DNA of 7,134 nucleotides from an uncultured Caryophanales bacterium (GTDB lineage: Bacteria; Bacillota_I; Bacilli_A; RFN20; CAG-826): NCBI GenBank assembly GCA_946410525.1, contig CAMKAQ010000045.1, forward strand, positions 1 through 7,134. The letters run 5' to 3'. Positions 1-6,286 of this stretch are shown piece by piece. Numbering within the stretch: the first letter of the stretch is position 1; every line of letters starts with the position of its first letter. The translations under genes and the position numbers were made by a program. The notes beneath the pieces were generated by a model that was not told where the DNA came from, searched no databases, and saw nothing but the letters and a program-made list of their open reading frames with translations.

Positions 1-1020
1 TTAGAAACTCCTAAAGCGCTGACCCGTCATTACGCGAAGAACCCATTCATCCCAGAAACCAAAGAAACTGACCTTGAAAGAGTAAATCTCATCCTCAACA
101 TGCAAAGCATGGCGCTTGTGAAAAGACTCAAAACCGTCCATCAGAAAAAGATTGTCTTAGGTCTTTCTGGTGGTCTTGATTCAACTCTTGCCCTTCTTGT
201 CTCCGTTGAGGCTTTCAAGAAACTTGGCTATGACCTCAAAGACATCATTGCCATCACTCTTCCATCCTTCGGAACAAGTAAGAAAACCTTCAACAACGCC
301 ACTCTTCTTTCAGAGTCACTAGGCGTTTCCTTCCGTGAGATCAACATCGGTGAGTCTGTGCGTTTACACTTCAAAGACATTGGGCACGATGAACAAAATC
401 ACAATGTCGCCTATGAGAATGCTCAGGCTCGCGAAAGAACCCAAGTCTTGATGGATGTGGCTAATGATGAAGACGCCTTAATGGTTGGAACCGGTGACTT
501 ATCTGAAGCCGCTCTTGGATGGTGCACATATAACGGTGACCACATGTCCTTCTATGACCTCAACATCTCCGTTCCAAAGACCTTGGTCAGATATGTGGTT
601 GAGGGATATGCGATCATGCACCCAGAGACAAAGACTGCTTTGATGAACATCATCGAAACTCCAATCAGCCCTGAACTCCTACCGCCTTCAAGCAAAGGGG
701 AGATCGTTCAGAAGTCTGAAGACAAAGTTGGTCCATATGAACTTCAGGACTTCTTCATCTTCCATTACCTCCGCTACGGTTTCTCGCCAAAGAAACTCTA
801 TTTCCTTGCACAGCAAGCCTTCAGTTATAGATACGATAATGAGACATTGAAGAAATGGCTTAGAGTCTTCTTCAAGCGTTTCTTCCAGAGTCAATTCAAG
901 AGAAACTGCACCCCTGACGGAATCAAAATCGGCACTGTTGGACTCTCACCTAGAGGTGACCTTTTGATGCCAAGTGATGCATTTGTTGAGGATTATCTTA
1001 AAGAAATTGATTCTCTCTAG
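1..1020 (+). CDS. nadE: Glutamine-dependent NAD+ synthetase, C-terminal part (5' end outside window)
   Basis: The enzyme makes NAD+ from deamido-NAD+, ATP and an amide nitrogen in the cytosol, the last step of NAD biosynthesis. The reading frame is open from base 1, so the start lies upstream; 339 residues are visible. Near visible residues 56-61 is the ATP-pyrophosphatase P-loop SGGLDS. Further on come GTGDLSEAALGWCTYNGD, typical of the synthetase domain, and a C-terminal segment with LPPS, QKSEDKVGPYELQDFF and PRGDLLMPSD. The residues before the P-loop (HYAKNPFIPE, then a helix ending NMQSMALVKRL) match the linker that joins the N-terminal nitrilase-type glutaminase domain to the synthetase domain in the long form (about 640 aa). 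The glutaminase domain itself is not in the window. Stop is TAG. No terminator follows; the next gene has its own promoter 20 bases on. Family assignment is firm; glutamine dependence is inferred from the linker. Confidence 0.93.
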   Translation, partial: LETPKALTRHYAKNPFIPETKETDLERVNLILNMQSMALVKRLKTVHQKKIVLGLSGGLDSTLALLVSVEAFKKLGYDLKDIIAITLPSFGTSKKTFNNATLLSESLGVSFREINIGESVRLHFKDIGHDEQNHNVAYENAQARERTQVLMDVANDEDALMVGTGDLSEAALGWCTYNGDHMSFYDLNISVPKTLVRYVVEGYAIMHPETKTALMNIIETPISPELLPPSSKGEIVQKSEDKVGPYELQDFFIFHYLRYGFSPKKLYFLAQQAFSYRYDNETLKKWLRVFFKRFFQSQFKRNCTPDGIKIGTVGLSPRGDLLMPSDAFVEDYLKEIDSL

Positions 1021-1039
1021 TATCCTTAAATAAAAGGGA

Positions 1040-1048
1040 TGGTATATT
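1040..1048 (+). promoter_or_regulatory. Extended -10 promoter of the 1055 gene, predicted leaderless
   Basis: TGGTATATT fits an extended -10 (TGn plus TATATT at 1043-1048). The -10 ends six bases before the ATG at 1055, so the usual start point (seventh base after the -10) is the A of the ATG itself. No good -35 stands 16-18 bases upstream, which is tolerable for an extended -10. The only purine-rich stretch, AGGG at 1035-1038, is 16 bases from the ATG, too far for a normal ribosome binding site. Confidence 0.6.
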
Positions 1049-1054
1049 ACGACC

Positions 1055-1873
1055 ATGAAAAAAAATAAAAAAGAAGAGCTTCAGCCAGAAGAGCCAGTAA
1101 TTGAAAAGGCCGCTGAAGAACCAAAAGACGCCGAAGAAGCGTCCGAGCCTATTGTCGAAGAAGAACCAAAGAAAGAGAAGAAGGGGATGCCACGTTTCCT
1201 TGGATTCCTCATCTTTGAGTTGATCACTCTCATCATTGCCTTAGGAGCGCAGTTCGCTCTCCTTAAATGGGTCATGGCTATGTTTGACCTTGCCGAGCTC
1301 ATTGAATGGATCATCGCTACCGGAGCAGGATTCGTCCTCTACTTGGTTGCCGGTTATCTCTTCAACCACTTAATCGTTTGGAAGGGAAAAGGAAAGTACA
1401 CCTTCTGGAAGTTCCTTTTGGCCACCATCATCGGTTGGGCCCTCGCTCTTGCCCTCATCCATCTTGGAATCTTCATCGATAAGATGATCGTTCCAGCCGA
1501 TCCTTTCGTTTACGCGCTTACCGCTCTTAGCGTCAATCAGCTTCTCACCTATGAAGGACAAGCCCTCATCACTGGAATCATCATCCTTTGTGGCGATATC
1601 CTTATCACCTTGATCTACAGCTTCTTGATTAGAGCGTTCTTCGTCTTCAAAGACAAGAAGGCCAAAGAGGCTGAAGAGGCTCCAGAAGAAGTCGAAGAAG
1701 AGAAGGAAGAAACCTTACTCACCCACGACACCTTCCGTCAGATCGTCCGTGAGGAGATGGAGAAGTTCTTCACCTCGAAGAAGAAATTCGTCCGTTACAG
1801 CCAAGCCCAAAGCTACATTGACGAAGGCATCAAGGAATACGACGAGAAACATCCTAAGAAGGAAGAGAAATAA
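1055..1873 (+). CDS. Four-helix membrane protein with acidic tails, remotely GtrA-like
   Basis: The 272-residue product has three parts. Residues 1-44 are a charged, Glu/Pro/Lys-rich cytoplasmic-type tail. Residues about 46-70, 85-107, 116-140 and 170-198 are hydrophobic helices. Residues 199-272 are again strongly charged, with an acidic run (EEAPEEVEEEKEE) and a possibly helical end containing TFRQIVREEMEKFF. There is no cleavable signal peptide. The four helices, and the short polar turn after helix 2 (FNHLIVWKGKGKYTFWKF), recall the GtrA family (PF04138), whose members have an Asn-x-x-W-T-F turn at the same place and help move polyprenyl-linked sugars. That link is weak and is inference from layout. 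Start: the only sensible ATG before the first helix, predicted leaderless. Codons 2-6 are almost pure A. A strong terminator follows at 1884-1915, so it appears to be a single-gene transcript. Real gene: sure; function: unknown. Confidence 0.85.
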   Translation: MKKNKKEELQPEEPVIEKAAEEPKDAEEASEPIVEEEPKKEKKGMPRFLGFLIFELITLIIALGAQFALLKWVMAMFDLAELIEWIIATGAGFVLYLVAGYLFNHLIVWKGKGKYTFWKFLLATIIGWALALALIHLGIFIDKMIVPADPFVYALTALSVNQLLTYEGQALITGIIILCGDILITLIYSFLIRAFFVFKDKKAKEAEEAPEEVEEEKEETLLTHDTFRQIVREEMEKFFTSKKKFVRYSQAQSYIDEGIKEYDEKHPKKEEK

Positions 1874-1883
1874 CTTCTAAATC

Positions 1884-1915
1884 AAGCAGCCGGCAAAACG
1901 GCTGCTTTTCTTTTT
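1884..1915 (+). terminator. Rho-independent terminator after the 1055 gene
   Basis: A perfect 9-bp stem pairs AAGCAGCCG (1884-1892) with CGGCTGCTT (1899-1907) around a six-base loop GCAAAA, followed by a T-rich tail broken by one C. It sits 10 bases after the stop codon. Its last Ts are also the first bases of the -35 element of the next promoter. Confidence 0.93.
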
Positions 1916-1942
1916 GTCTATCCTCTCTATCTAGACTAAAAT
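1914..1942 (+). promoter_or_regulatory. Promoter of the HI0933-family gene, predicted leaderless
   Basis: TTGTCT (1914-1919) and TAAAAT (1937-1942) are separated by exactly 17 bases, a good housekeeping-sigma promoter. Only seven bases (ACATACG) lie between the -10 and the ATG at 1950, so transcription should start at 1949 or 1950. No Shine-Dalgarno-like sequence occurs in the preceding 25 bases. Confidence 0.7.
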
Positions 1943-1949
1943 ACATACG

Positions 1950-3107
1950 ATGAAAATCGGTATTATCGGCAGTGGTCCAAGCGGCCTTTATCTCTCCATC
2001 TTTTTGAAAATCAAACACCCAGAATCCGAAGTGGTTGTTTTCGAAAAGGAAAGCAAACTTTCCAAAAAGCTTTATGCGACCGGAAACGGACACTGCAACC
2101 TTTTGAATAAGAACCTCTCTAAAGAGAAATACAACCACCCAGAGTTCATGGGTCCGATTCTTGAGAAATATCCATACCCATTCCTTGAGGGTGTTCTTAA
2201 GAGTTTAGGGATCGAATTAACTTATAACGGCGATTATGTCTATCCTCTCTCTGAGAGCGCACCAGCATACGCCTTATACCTGAAGAAGCTCGCTGAGAAA
2301 GTGGGGGTCACTTTCATTTCTGAAACAAGAGTGACTGATTACGTAGTAAAAGACTCTCAAATCGAAGCCAAAACAGATAAGAAAACCCAAACCTTTGATA
2401 AGCTCGTCATCGCAACCGGTGGCAAGAGTGATCCAAAACTTGGAAGCGATGGAAGCTTCTATGAAGTTCTTAAGAAACATGGCTATGACTTCGTTGAGTC
2501 AAAACCAGGCTTAACCCCTCTCACCCTTAACGATAAGGACATCAAACCTTTAGCGGGTGTTCGTCACAAAGCCAACGTCAAAGCCTTCCTAGGCAAAGAT
2601 AAAATCTTTGAGGAGAACGGTGAGATCCTTTATAAGAACGATGGCATCTCTGGCATCGTCATCTTTAACGCCGAAAGCGCGATCTACCGTCACTCTAATC
2701 CAAAAGACATCGAATTAGTGGTGGACCTCTTCCCTGATTGGACCTTTGAAGAACTTATGAACAGGCTCGCTCACGATGAAGCCCTCAACAGCAAGTTCTA
2801 CCTTGATTCCTATTTGGTTGAGCCGCTCCAGAAACATATTCTCGCTCGTTCCAGAGGAACGGATGCGTTGTGCATTGCCACATCGATGAAGAACCTCAGA
2901 TACTCCGTTAAGGACCACTATGGGTTTGACTATTCCCAGGTGACTATTGGCGGTTTGTCCCTTGATGAAGTGGACGAGAACCTTTCCTCCAAAAAGGAGA
3001 AGGGCGTCTATCTCATCGGTGAACTCCTTGACGTTGATGGCAATTGCGGCGGTTACAATCTCGCCTGGTCGCTCCTTAGCGCGATAATTGTCTTCAAATC
3101 CCTCTAA
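1950..3107 (+). CDS. HI0933-family (YhiN/BaiN-like) FAD-dependent flavoprotein
   Basis: The 385-residue protein belongs to the HI0933-like flavoproteins (PF03486), FAD-binding putative oxidoreductases of mostly unknown substrate; BaiN of bile-acid metabolism is a described member. The N-terminal Rossmann motif GSGPSG is at residues 7-12, with the ribose-binding Glu at the end of strand 2 (VVVFEKE, 28-34). The family signature ATGNGHCNLLN is at 43-53, a second nucleotide-contact motif ATGG at 155-158, the middle-domain motif GEILYKNDGISG near 224-235, VTIGGL at 330-335, and the C-terminal FAD-binding stretch GELLDVDGNCGGYNLAW at 357-373. Length is close to the family norm of about 400, and no part is missing. 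It has its own promoter and ends in a region with two inverted repeats, so it is probably monocistronic. Cytosolic. Family call is strong; substrate cannot be inferred from this context. Confidence 0.92.
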   Translation: MKIGIIGSGPSGLYLSIFLKIKHPESEVVVFEKESKLSKKLYATGNGHCNLLNKNLSKEKYNHPEFMGPILEKYPYPFLEGVLKSLGIELTYNGDYVYPLSESAPAYALYLKKLAEKVGVTFISETRVTDYVVKDSQIEAKTDKKTQTFDKLVIATGGKSDPKLGSDGSFYEVLKKHGYDFVESKPGLTPLTLNDKDIKPLAGVRHKANVKAFLGKDKIFEENGEILYKNDGISGIVIFNAESAIYRHSNPKDIELVVDLFPDWTFEELMNRLAHDEALNSKFYLDSYLVEPLQKHILARSRGTDALCIATSMKNLRYSVKDHYGFDYSQVTIGGLSLDEVDENLSSKKEKGVYLIGELLDVDGNCGGYNLAWSLLSAIIVFKSL

Positions 3108-3112
3108 AACCT

Positions 3113-3176
3113 AAAAATCCTTGGCAAAAACCGCTTAAAATTTCAAAAATGCGCGATTTCTGCGGAGGATTTTTTT
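3113..3176 (+). terminator. Possible terminator / structured 3' region after the flavoprotein gene
   Basis: AAAAATCCT (3113-3121) is complementary to AGGATTTTT (3166-3174), and CCGC (3131-3134) to GCGG (3162-3165) directly inside it, leaving a nine-base bulge on the left and a 27-base loop. The right arm runs into seven Ts (3170-3176). It begins six bases after the stop. It is larger and less tight than a standard terminator, so either a terminator or another folded element is possible. Confidence 0.4.
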
Positions 3177-3177
3177 G

Positions 3178-3203
3178 AGGGGAATTAAAGAAAATTCCCC
3201 TTT
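3178..3203 (+). terminator. Second hairpin, weak terminator candidate
   Basis: AGGGGAATT (3178-3186) pairs perfectly with AATTCCCCT (3193-3201) around a six-base A-rich loop. Only three Ts follow (3201-3203) before GGC, so the tail is short. It could act with the preceding structure as the end of the flavoprotein transcript. Confidence 0.45.
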
Positions 3204-3208
3204 GGCAA

Positions 3209-3237
3209 TTGACTATCTTTTCAAGATAGACTTAAAT
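3209..3237 (+). promoter_or_regulatory. Promoter of the eight-helix membrane protein with internal palindrome
   Basis: TTGACT (3209-3214) and TTAAAT (3232-3237) lie 17 bases apart; transcription would start near 3244, giving a leader of about 50 bases. Within it, CTATCTT (3213-3219) and AAGATAG (3223-3229) form a 7-bp inverted repeat with a three-base centre, filling most of the spacer. That position suits a repressor operator, though a hairpin role cannot be excluded. Confidence 0.55.
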
Positions 3238-3246
3238 AATGAAGTT

Positions 3247-3287
3247 GCACGGCTTCCCGTTATTTTTTGAAGCCCTTGCGAGCGAGG
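3247..3287 (+). promoter_or_regulatory. 5' leader hairpin and ribosome binding site of the 3294 gene
   Basis: GGCTTC (3251-3256) pairs with GAAGCC (3269-3274) around a 12-base loop containing six Ts; GCA (3247-3249) can extend it with TGC (3277-3279) across a small internal loop. The ribosome binding site GCGAGG (3282-3287) follows directly and lies six bases from ATG 3294. This spacing decides the start at 3294 rather than the in-frame TTG at 3267, which lies inside the hairpin and has no such site. Confidence 0.45.
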
Positions 3288-3293
3288 TTGTTT

Positions 3294-4259
3294 ATGAAAT
3301 ATGCAAACACATCCAGAACCTTGAGTTTCTTAGCGCACGCTCTCATCGTTCTCGCCTTTGGTGCCCTTGGCCTTTACTTCGGCGCCTTCGTTGTTCCTGA
3401 GTACTTCGGAACTGATCCAACTTACTTCACCAAGAACTTATTCAGTGGAGCCTATCTCCTTTACTTAGAACTCGCTGTTGCCGGTCTTAGCTTTGCTACC
3501 ATCTCTGGCTACGGTCTCTTCTATGCCATCAAAGGTCTTATGAATCCACGTGATGATGAACCAGTCGTTAAATCCCTCACCACCCTCATCGTTGAAGGTT
3601 GGGCCGCTGGCATCTTCTTCCTTCTCCAGGCCGTCTTATTCTTCGACCTCACTGGAAACAATGGCGCTGACAGCAACTTAGTCTTCGTCATCGTTATGTC
3701 TCTCTTACTCGCCATCCTCTTCCTCATCGCTACCAACATCCCAATGGTCAAGCTCTATGATGGCAAAGATCAGAAGCCTCTTCTCCGTGTATTCATCGGC
3801 GGAGCCATGGTCTTCACCGGTGCTATCGCCCTTGAAGCTGGCCTCAGCTTAATTGTCAACGCTACCAACACCTCTCTCAACGCTTGGAAGCAGGGAGAAA
3901 TCAACTTCCTTCTTCTCACCATCACCCTTTCCAGCTTAGCTGCCTTTGTCCTTCTCCTTCTTGCTTGGCTTAGCAAGTTCAAGAATGGAACCAAGGTTCC
4001 AGGTCTCATGGCTGGCGGTGCTGCTATCGCTGTCGCGATCGGTCTCATCCTCTATGGTGTTCTCACCATCGTCTGGAGAGACAACGGCATCCACCTTAAT
4101 TACGCTCTCGAAGAAGGCAAGACCTACATCTTCGGTGGCAAGAACTGGGGTTATGGCTTCCCAATCATGAACCTTGTCGTCGGTGCTGTTACCGGTGCCT
4201 TCGGTGGTTACCTCATGATTGCCGCTACCAAATCCACCGAGATCGCCAAGAAGGCCTAA
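3294..4259 (+). CDS. Unrecognised eight-helix integral membrane protein
   Basis: The 321-residue product is strongly hydrophobic. Predicted helices are at about 11-34, 54-79, 95-119, 128-150, 163-188, 203-226, 237-261 and 289-311. Short polar links include NPRDDEPVVK (84-93), LYDGKDQK (154-161) and SKFKNGTKVP (227-236), likely cytoplasmic from their positive charge. A longer loop at 262-287 (WRDNGIHLNY then EEGKTYIFGGKNWGYG) is likely outside. No signal peptide, no ATP-binding site, and no transporter motif that I recognise. I do not know the family. Start ATG 3294 is chosen for its GAGG site. The gene has its own promoter with a palindrome in the spacer and a strong terminator after it, so it is a monocistronic unit. 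Codon use resembles the neighbours, with no sign of recent transfer. Real gene: very likely; function unknown. Confidence 0.83.
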   Translation: MKYANTSRTLSFLAHALIVLAFGALGLYFGAFVVPEYFGTDPTYFTKNLFSGAYLLYLELAVAGLSFATISGYGLFYAIKGLMNPRDDEPVVKSLTTLIVEGWAAGIFFLLQAVLFFDLTGNNGADSNLVFVIVMSLLLAILFLIATNIPMVKLYDGKDQKPLLRVFIGGAMVFTGAIALEAGLSLIVNATNTSLNAWKQGEINFLLLTITLSSLAAFVLLLLAWLSKFKNGTKVPGLMAGGAAIAVAIGLILYGVLTIVWRDNGIHLNYALEEGKTYIFGGKNWGYGFPIMNLVVGAVTGAFGGYLMIAATKSTEIAKKA

Positions 4260-4275
4260 TCGAAATTAGAAAAAC

Positions 4276-4305
4276 AAAACGCCTCTGAGTGAGGCGTTTT
4301 TCTTT
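4276..4305. terminator. Bidirectional terminator between convergent genes
   Basis: AAAACGCCTC (4276-4285) pairs perfectly over 10 bp with GAGGCGTTTT (4291-4300) around the loop TGAGT. The plus strand then has a T-rich tail to 4305. Read on the minus strand, the other flank (4279 down to 4271) is equally T-rich. It lies between the stop of the 3294 gene and the stop of the minus-strand glycosyltransferase, so it can serve both. Confidence 0.93.
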
Positions 4306-5143
4306 ACCAATCTTTCTTGGGTTTCTCCATCCCATATCTTTCGAACGGGAAGCGCTCAAGGTAGTAATCGTAATCGATGTCGAAGTTATGGCGCTTATAT
4401 TCTTTGTGCATCCTTTTGATCATCCAAGGTTTGACTGGGTCATAGAACTTCCAGATTCTTCTTGGGTAATGGCTGATGACCGTATCTTCTAAGACATCCC
4501 TTTGGTCGTTGAACTTCGTTGGCATGACCAAGTGAGAAAGGTTCTTCTTGTTTAAGGCGTCTTGATCAGGGAAGAAGGCTTTCTTTGTCATGACGAATTC
4601 GATGCACTTCTCGAATAAGCCTGTCTCACGGCACTTCTTCATATTAAAGTAGAGGACACCTGAATTGAAATAGTTCTTGTTCTTCCAGGTCTTTCCTAAG
4701 TAATCAAGAACGGCGCCGAATTCATGTTCGGAGATATCGTTCTCGCGGATGTTCTCAATGGGGTTATAGATGAGAGTGTCCCCATCGAGATAGAGAAGCT
4801 CATCAATATCCTTAGGAAGGATTCTTTCCGCGAATAGCCTAAGCAAGCACATAGGAGGGAAGAAGACGTTCTTGGTGTTAGGACCTTTCATGAACTCTTC
4901 CTCATACATCTTTGAGGCATCGTATAAGGTTATCTCGTTTTCTTGATTGAAGTCCTTAAGCATCTTCTCCAAGAGAAGCCTATCTTCTTCGTCCATCCCA
5001 ATGACCTTTCCTGTGGTCATTGTGAAGACATGGATCTTAAGAGGGTTCTTGGTTCTTCTGGCCATGCTTTCAAGCGAAAGATATAAGGCCATCGTGTAAC
5101 CTTTATTTCCGGCATATAAGACATTCAAAGGACCTTTAAACAT
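4304..5143 (-). CDS. GT8-family glycosyltransferase
   Basis: The 279-residue protein fits glycosyltransferase family 8 (PF01501): retaining, metal-dependent enzymes that use a nucleotide sugar. Visible family marks: the N-terminal strand LNVLYAGNKGY (residues 6-16) of the nucleotide-binding fold, the DxD metal site in LLYLDGDTLIYN (Asp120, Asp122), NYFNSGVLYFNMKKCRE (157-173) of the acceptor/donor pocket, PDQDALN (192-198), and the late His of ISHY (His225) followed by KPW (238-240), which complete the metal site in this family. No membrane segment, so cytosolic or loosely attached through its basic C-terminal end. Start: the ATG at 5143 overlaps the end of the upstream flippase-like gene by 8 nt and has GGAGG nine bases upstream. 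An ATG at 5242 would add 33 Ser-rich residues that are not family-like and lie inside the other gene. Second gene of a two-gene operon. Acceptor and sugar are unknown; a lipid-linked acceptor is suggested by the partner. Confidence 0.9.
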   Translation of the reverse strand: MFKGPLNVLYAGNKGYTMALYLSLESMARRTKNPLKIHVFTMTTGKVIGMDEEDRLLLEKMLKDFNQENEITLYDASKMYEEEFMKGPNTKNVFFPPMCLLRLFAERILPKDIDELLYLDGDTLIYNPIENIRENDISEHEFGAVLDYLGKTWKNKNYFNSGVLYFNMKKCRETGLFEKCIEFVMTKKAFFPDQDALNKKNLSHLVMPTKFNDQRDVLEDTVISHYPRRIWKFYDPVKPWMIKRMHKEYKRHNFDIDYDYYLERFPFERYGMEKPKKDW

Positions 5144-6278
5144 TAGGGGTTTCCTCCGTCCTGGATAAAGCCTTCTTGTCTCTAGCTTGGAAGACACAGA
5201 CGAAGACGAATGAGACGATGAGAGTGAAGTAATATGTGACAAGTCTCCAAAGGAGAGATAACGCTAAAGCGGCACCGGAGTTCGCGCTTGCCATCAAACA
5301 GACAGATGAGATGACGATTGAGAAAGCGTACTCAATGCCACCGGTTCCTCCAGGGGTAGGAACCCATACGACAGCAGTGATGGCGAATGATGTCGCGAAT
5401 AAGACAATCAATGCATTCATGCCTTCCGCATCATAAAGCGAAGCGTTAAGTCCAACCGCCTTAATAAGGAAGTAAGGGATGAGGTAATAGACGAGCATCG
5501 TCACTATCTTGATAAGGAGAGAGAAAATGAAGGTCTTCTTATGGACCCAGATGGAACGGAAGCCGATTTGGGCGTTCTCGCAATACGCTTCAAAAGAAGG
5601 AATGAGTTTAGCGAAGTGCTTGTTCAAGAACTTAGGTTTCGTGATGAATTTGATAATAGCGATAATCCAATTCTTTAAGTGCTTGCTTGTTCCTAAGGCA
5701 ATCATGAAAAGAAGGACCAAGAAGTTGATTGTGTAGCCTACGATAGCGACATACTTCGCCCATTCCATATTTAAGGCGGCTAAACCTTTAGTGATCTCTG
5801 GATAGAAGAATAAGGAAACGAAAGCGATCAAGTTGGTCGCAATCATGAAGGTAACGAAATTGGCTAAGACCGCGCTTGTGGCAACTGAAGCGGAAGTGCC
5901 TCTTTTGGTGAAGGAATAGATTTGGAATGGCTGTCCTCCTGTAGCGAATGGAGTTACGCCATTATAGAAATGCTCAGAGCAGCCAATGAGATAGGCATCC
6001 GTTTTAGAAGTAGAGGAACCAGCAGCTTTGGCAAAAAGGTTCAAAGTGATTGGCCAAAGAAGGAAGTAGACGATGACTGCTCCAAAGGCGGCAAGGAGCC
6101 AAAGCCAGTTGTTTCCGGTTGCGATTTGGGCAAGGGTCTCGCCGATCTTTTGGATCTCGCCAAACGACAAGAAAAGAGTGACCACGAGAGCGGTCAAAAG
6201 AATGAGGAAAATGACGTTGCTGATCAAGCCCTTCTTGCTCTTCTTCTCTGGGGTCTTGGCCTCTTCTTGTTCGTTCAT
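5136..6278 (-). CDS. LPG-synthase/MprF-type flippase-like membrane protein
   Basis: The 380-residue protein matches the transmembrane domain family of lysylphosphatidylglycerol synthases (PF03706; AglD/YbhN/MprF N-terminal type), thought to move lipids or glycolipids across the membrane. A short charged tail (1-17, cytoplasmic) is followed by hydrophobic helices near 18-39, 57-83, 131-158, 174-195, 249-273, 287-305, 317-343 and 344-364. Both conserved family loops are present: NGVTPFATGGQPF (106-118) and the signature PTPGGTGGIE (307-316) in a half-buried loop. There is no C-terminal GNAT-like aminoacyltransferase domain, so this is the flippase-like part alone, not a full MprF. It is the first gene of an operon with the GT8 gene. 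I infer that the pair makes and moves a glycolipid or modifies a lipid-linked glycan; the substrate cannot be read from sequence. Start ATG 6278 is predicted leaderless or nearly so. Confidence 0.88.
   Translation of the reverse strand: MNEQEEAKTPEKKSKKGLISNVIFLILLTALVVTLFLSFGEIQKIGETLAQIATGNNWLWLLAAFGAVIVYFLLWPITLNLFAKAAGSSTSKTDAYLIGCSEHFYNGVTPFATGGQPFQIYSFTKRGTSASVATSAVLANFVTFMIATNLIAFVSLFFYPEITKGLAALNMEWAKYVAIVGYTINFLVLLFMIALGTSKHLKNWIIAIIKFITKPKFLNKHFAKLIPSFEAYCENAQIGFRSIWVHKKTFIFSLLIKIVTMLVYYLIPYFLIKAVGLNASLYDAEGMNALIVLFATSFAITAVVWVPTPGGTGGIEYAFSIVISSVCLMASANSGAALALSLLWRLVTYYFTLIVSFVFVCVFQARDKKALSRTEETPNV
5153..5157 (-). promoter_or_regulatory. Ribosome binding site of the GT8 gene inside the upstream gene
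   Basis: On the minus strand GGAGG lies nine bases before ATG 5143, within the last codons of the flippase-like gene. Together with the ATGTTTAA overlap of start and stop, it points to translational coupling and fixes the GT8 start. Confidence 0.75.
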
Positions 6279-6286
6279 ATGGGAAG

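Noticed and set aside
1751..1759. GAGGAG followed by an in-frame ATG inside the 1055 gene, a possible internal start for its C-terminal domain
   Set aside because: The ATG directly abuts the purine run with no spacing, and GAGGAG is simply Glu-Glu coding in an acidic region.
3267..3293. In-frame TTG start adding nine residues to the eight-helix protein
   Set aside because: It lies in the leader hairpin without a ribosome binding site, while ATG 3294 has GAGG six bases upstream.
3521..4048. Minus-strand open frames inside the eight-helix protein gene
   Set aside because: Arg-rich low-complexity products expected from reading hydrophobic codons in reverse; no start signal.
5144..5242. Upstream ATG at 5242 that would lengthen the GT8 protein by 33 residues
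   Set aside because: The added residues are Ser/Arg-rich, unlike the start of the GT8 fold, lie wholly inside the flippase-like gene in another frame, and have no ribosome binding site; ATG 5143 has GGAGG.
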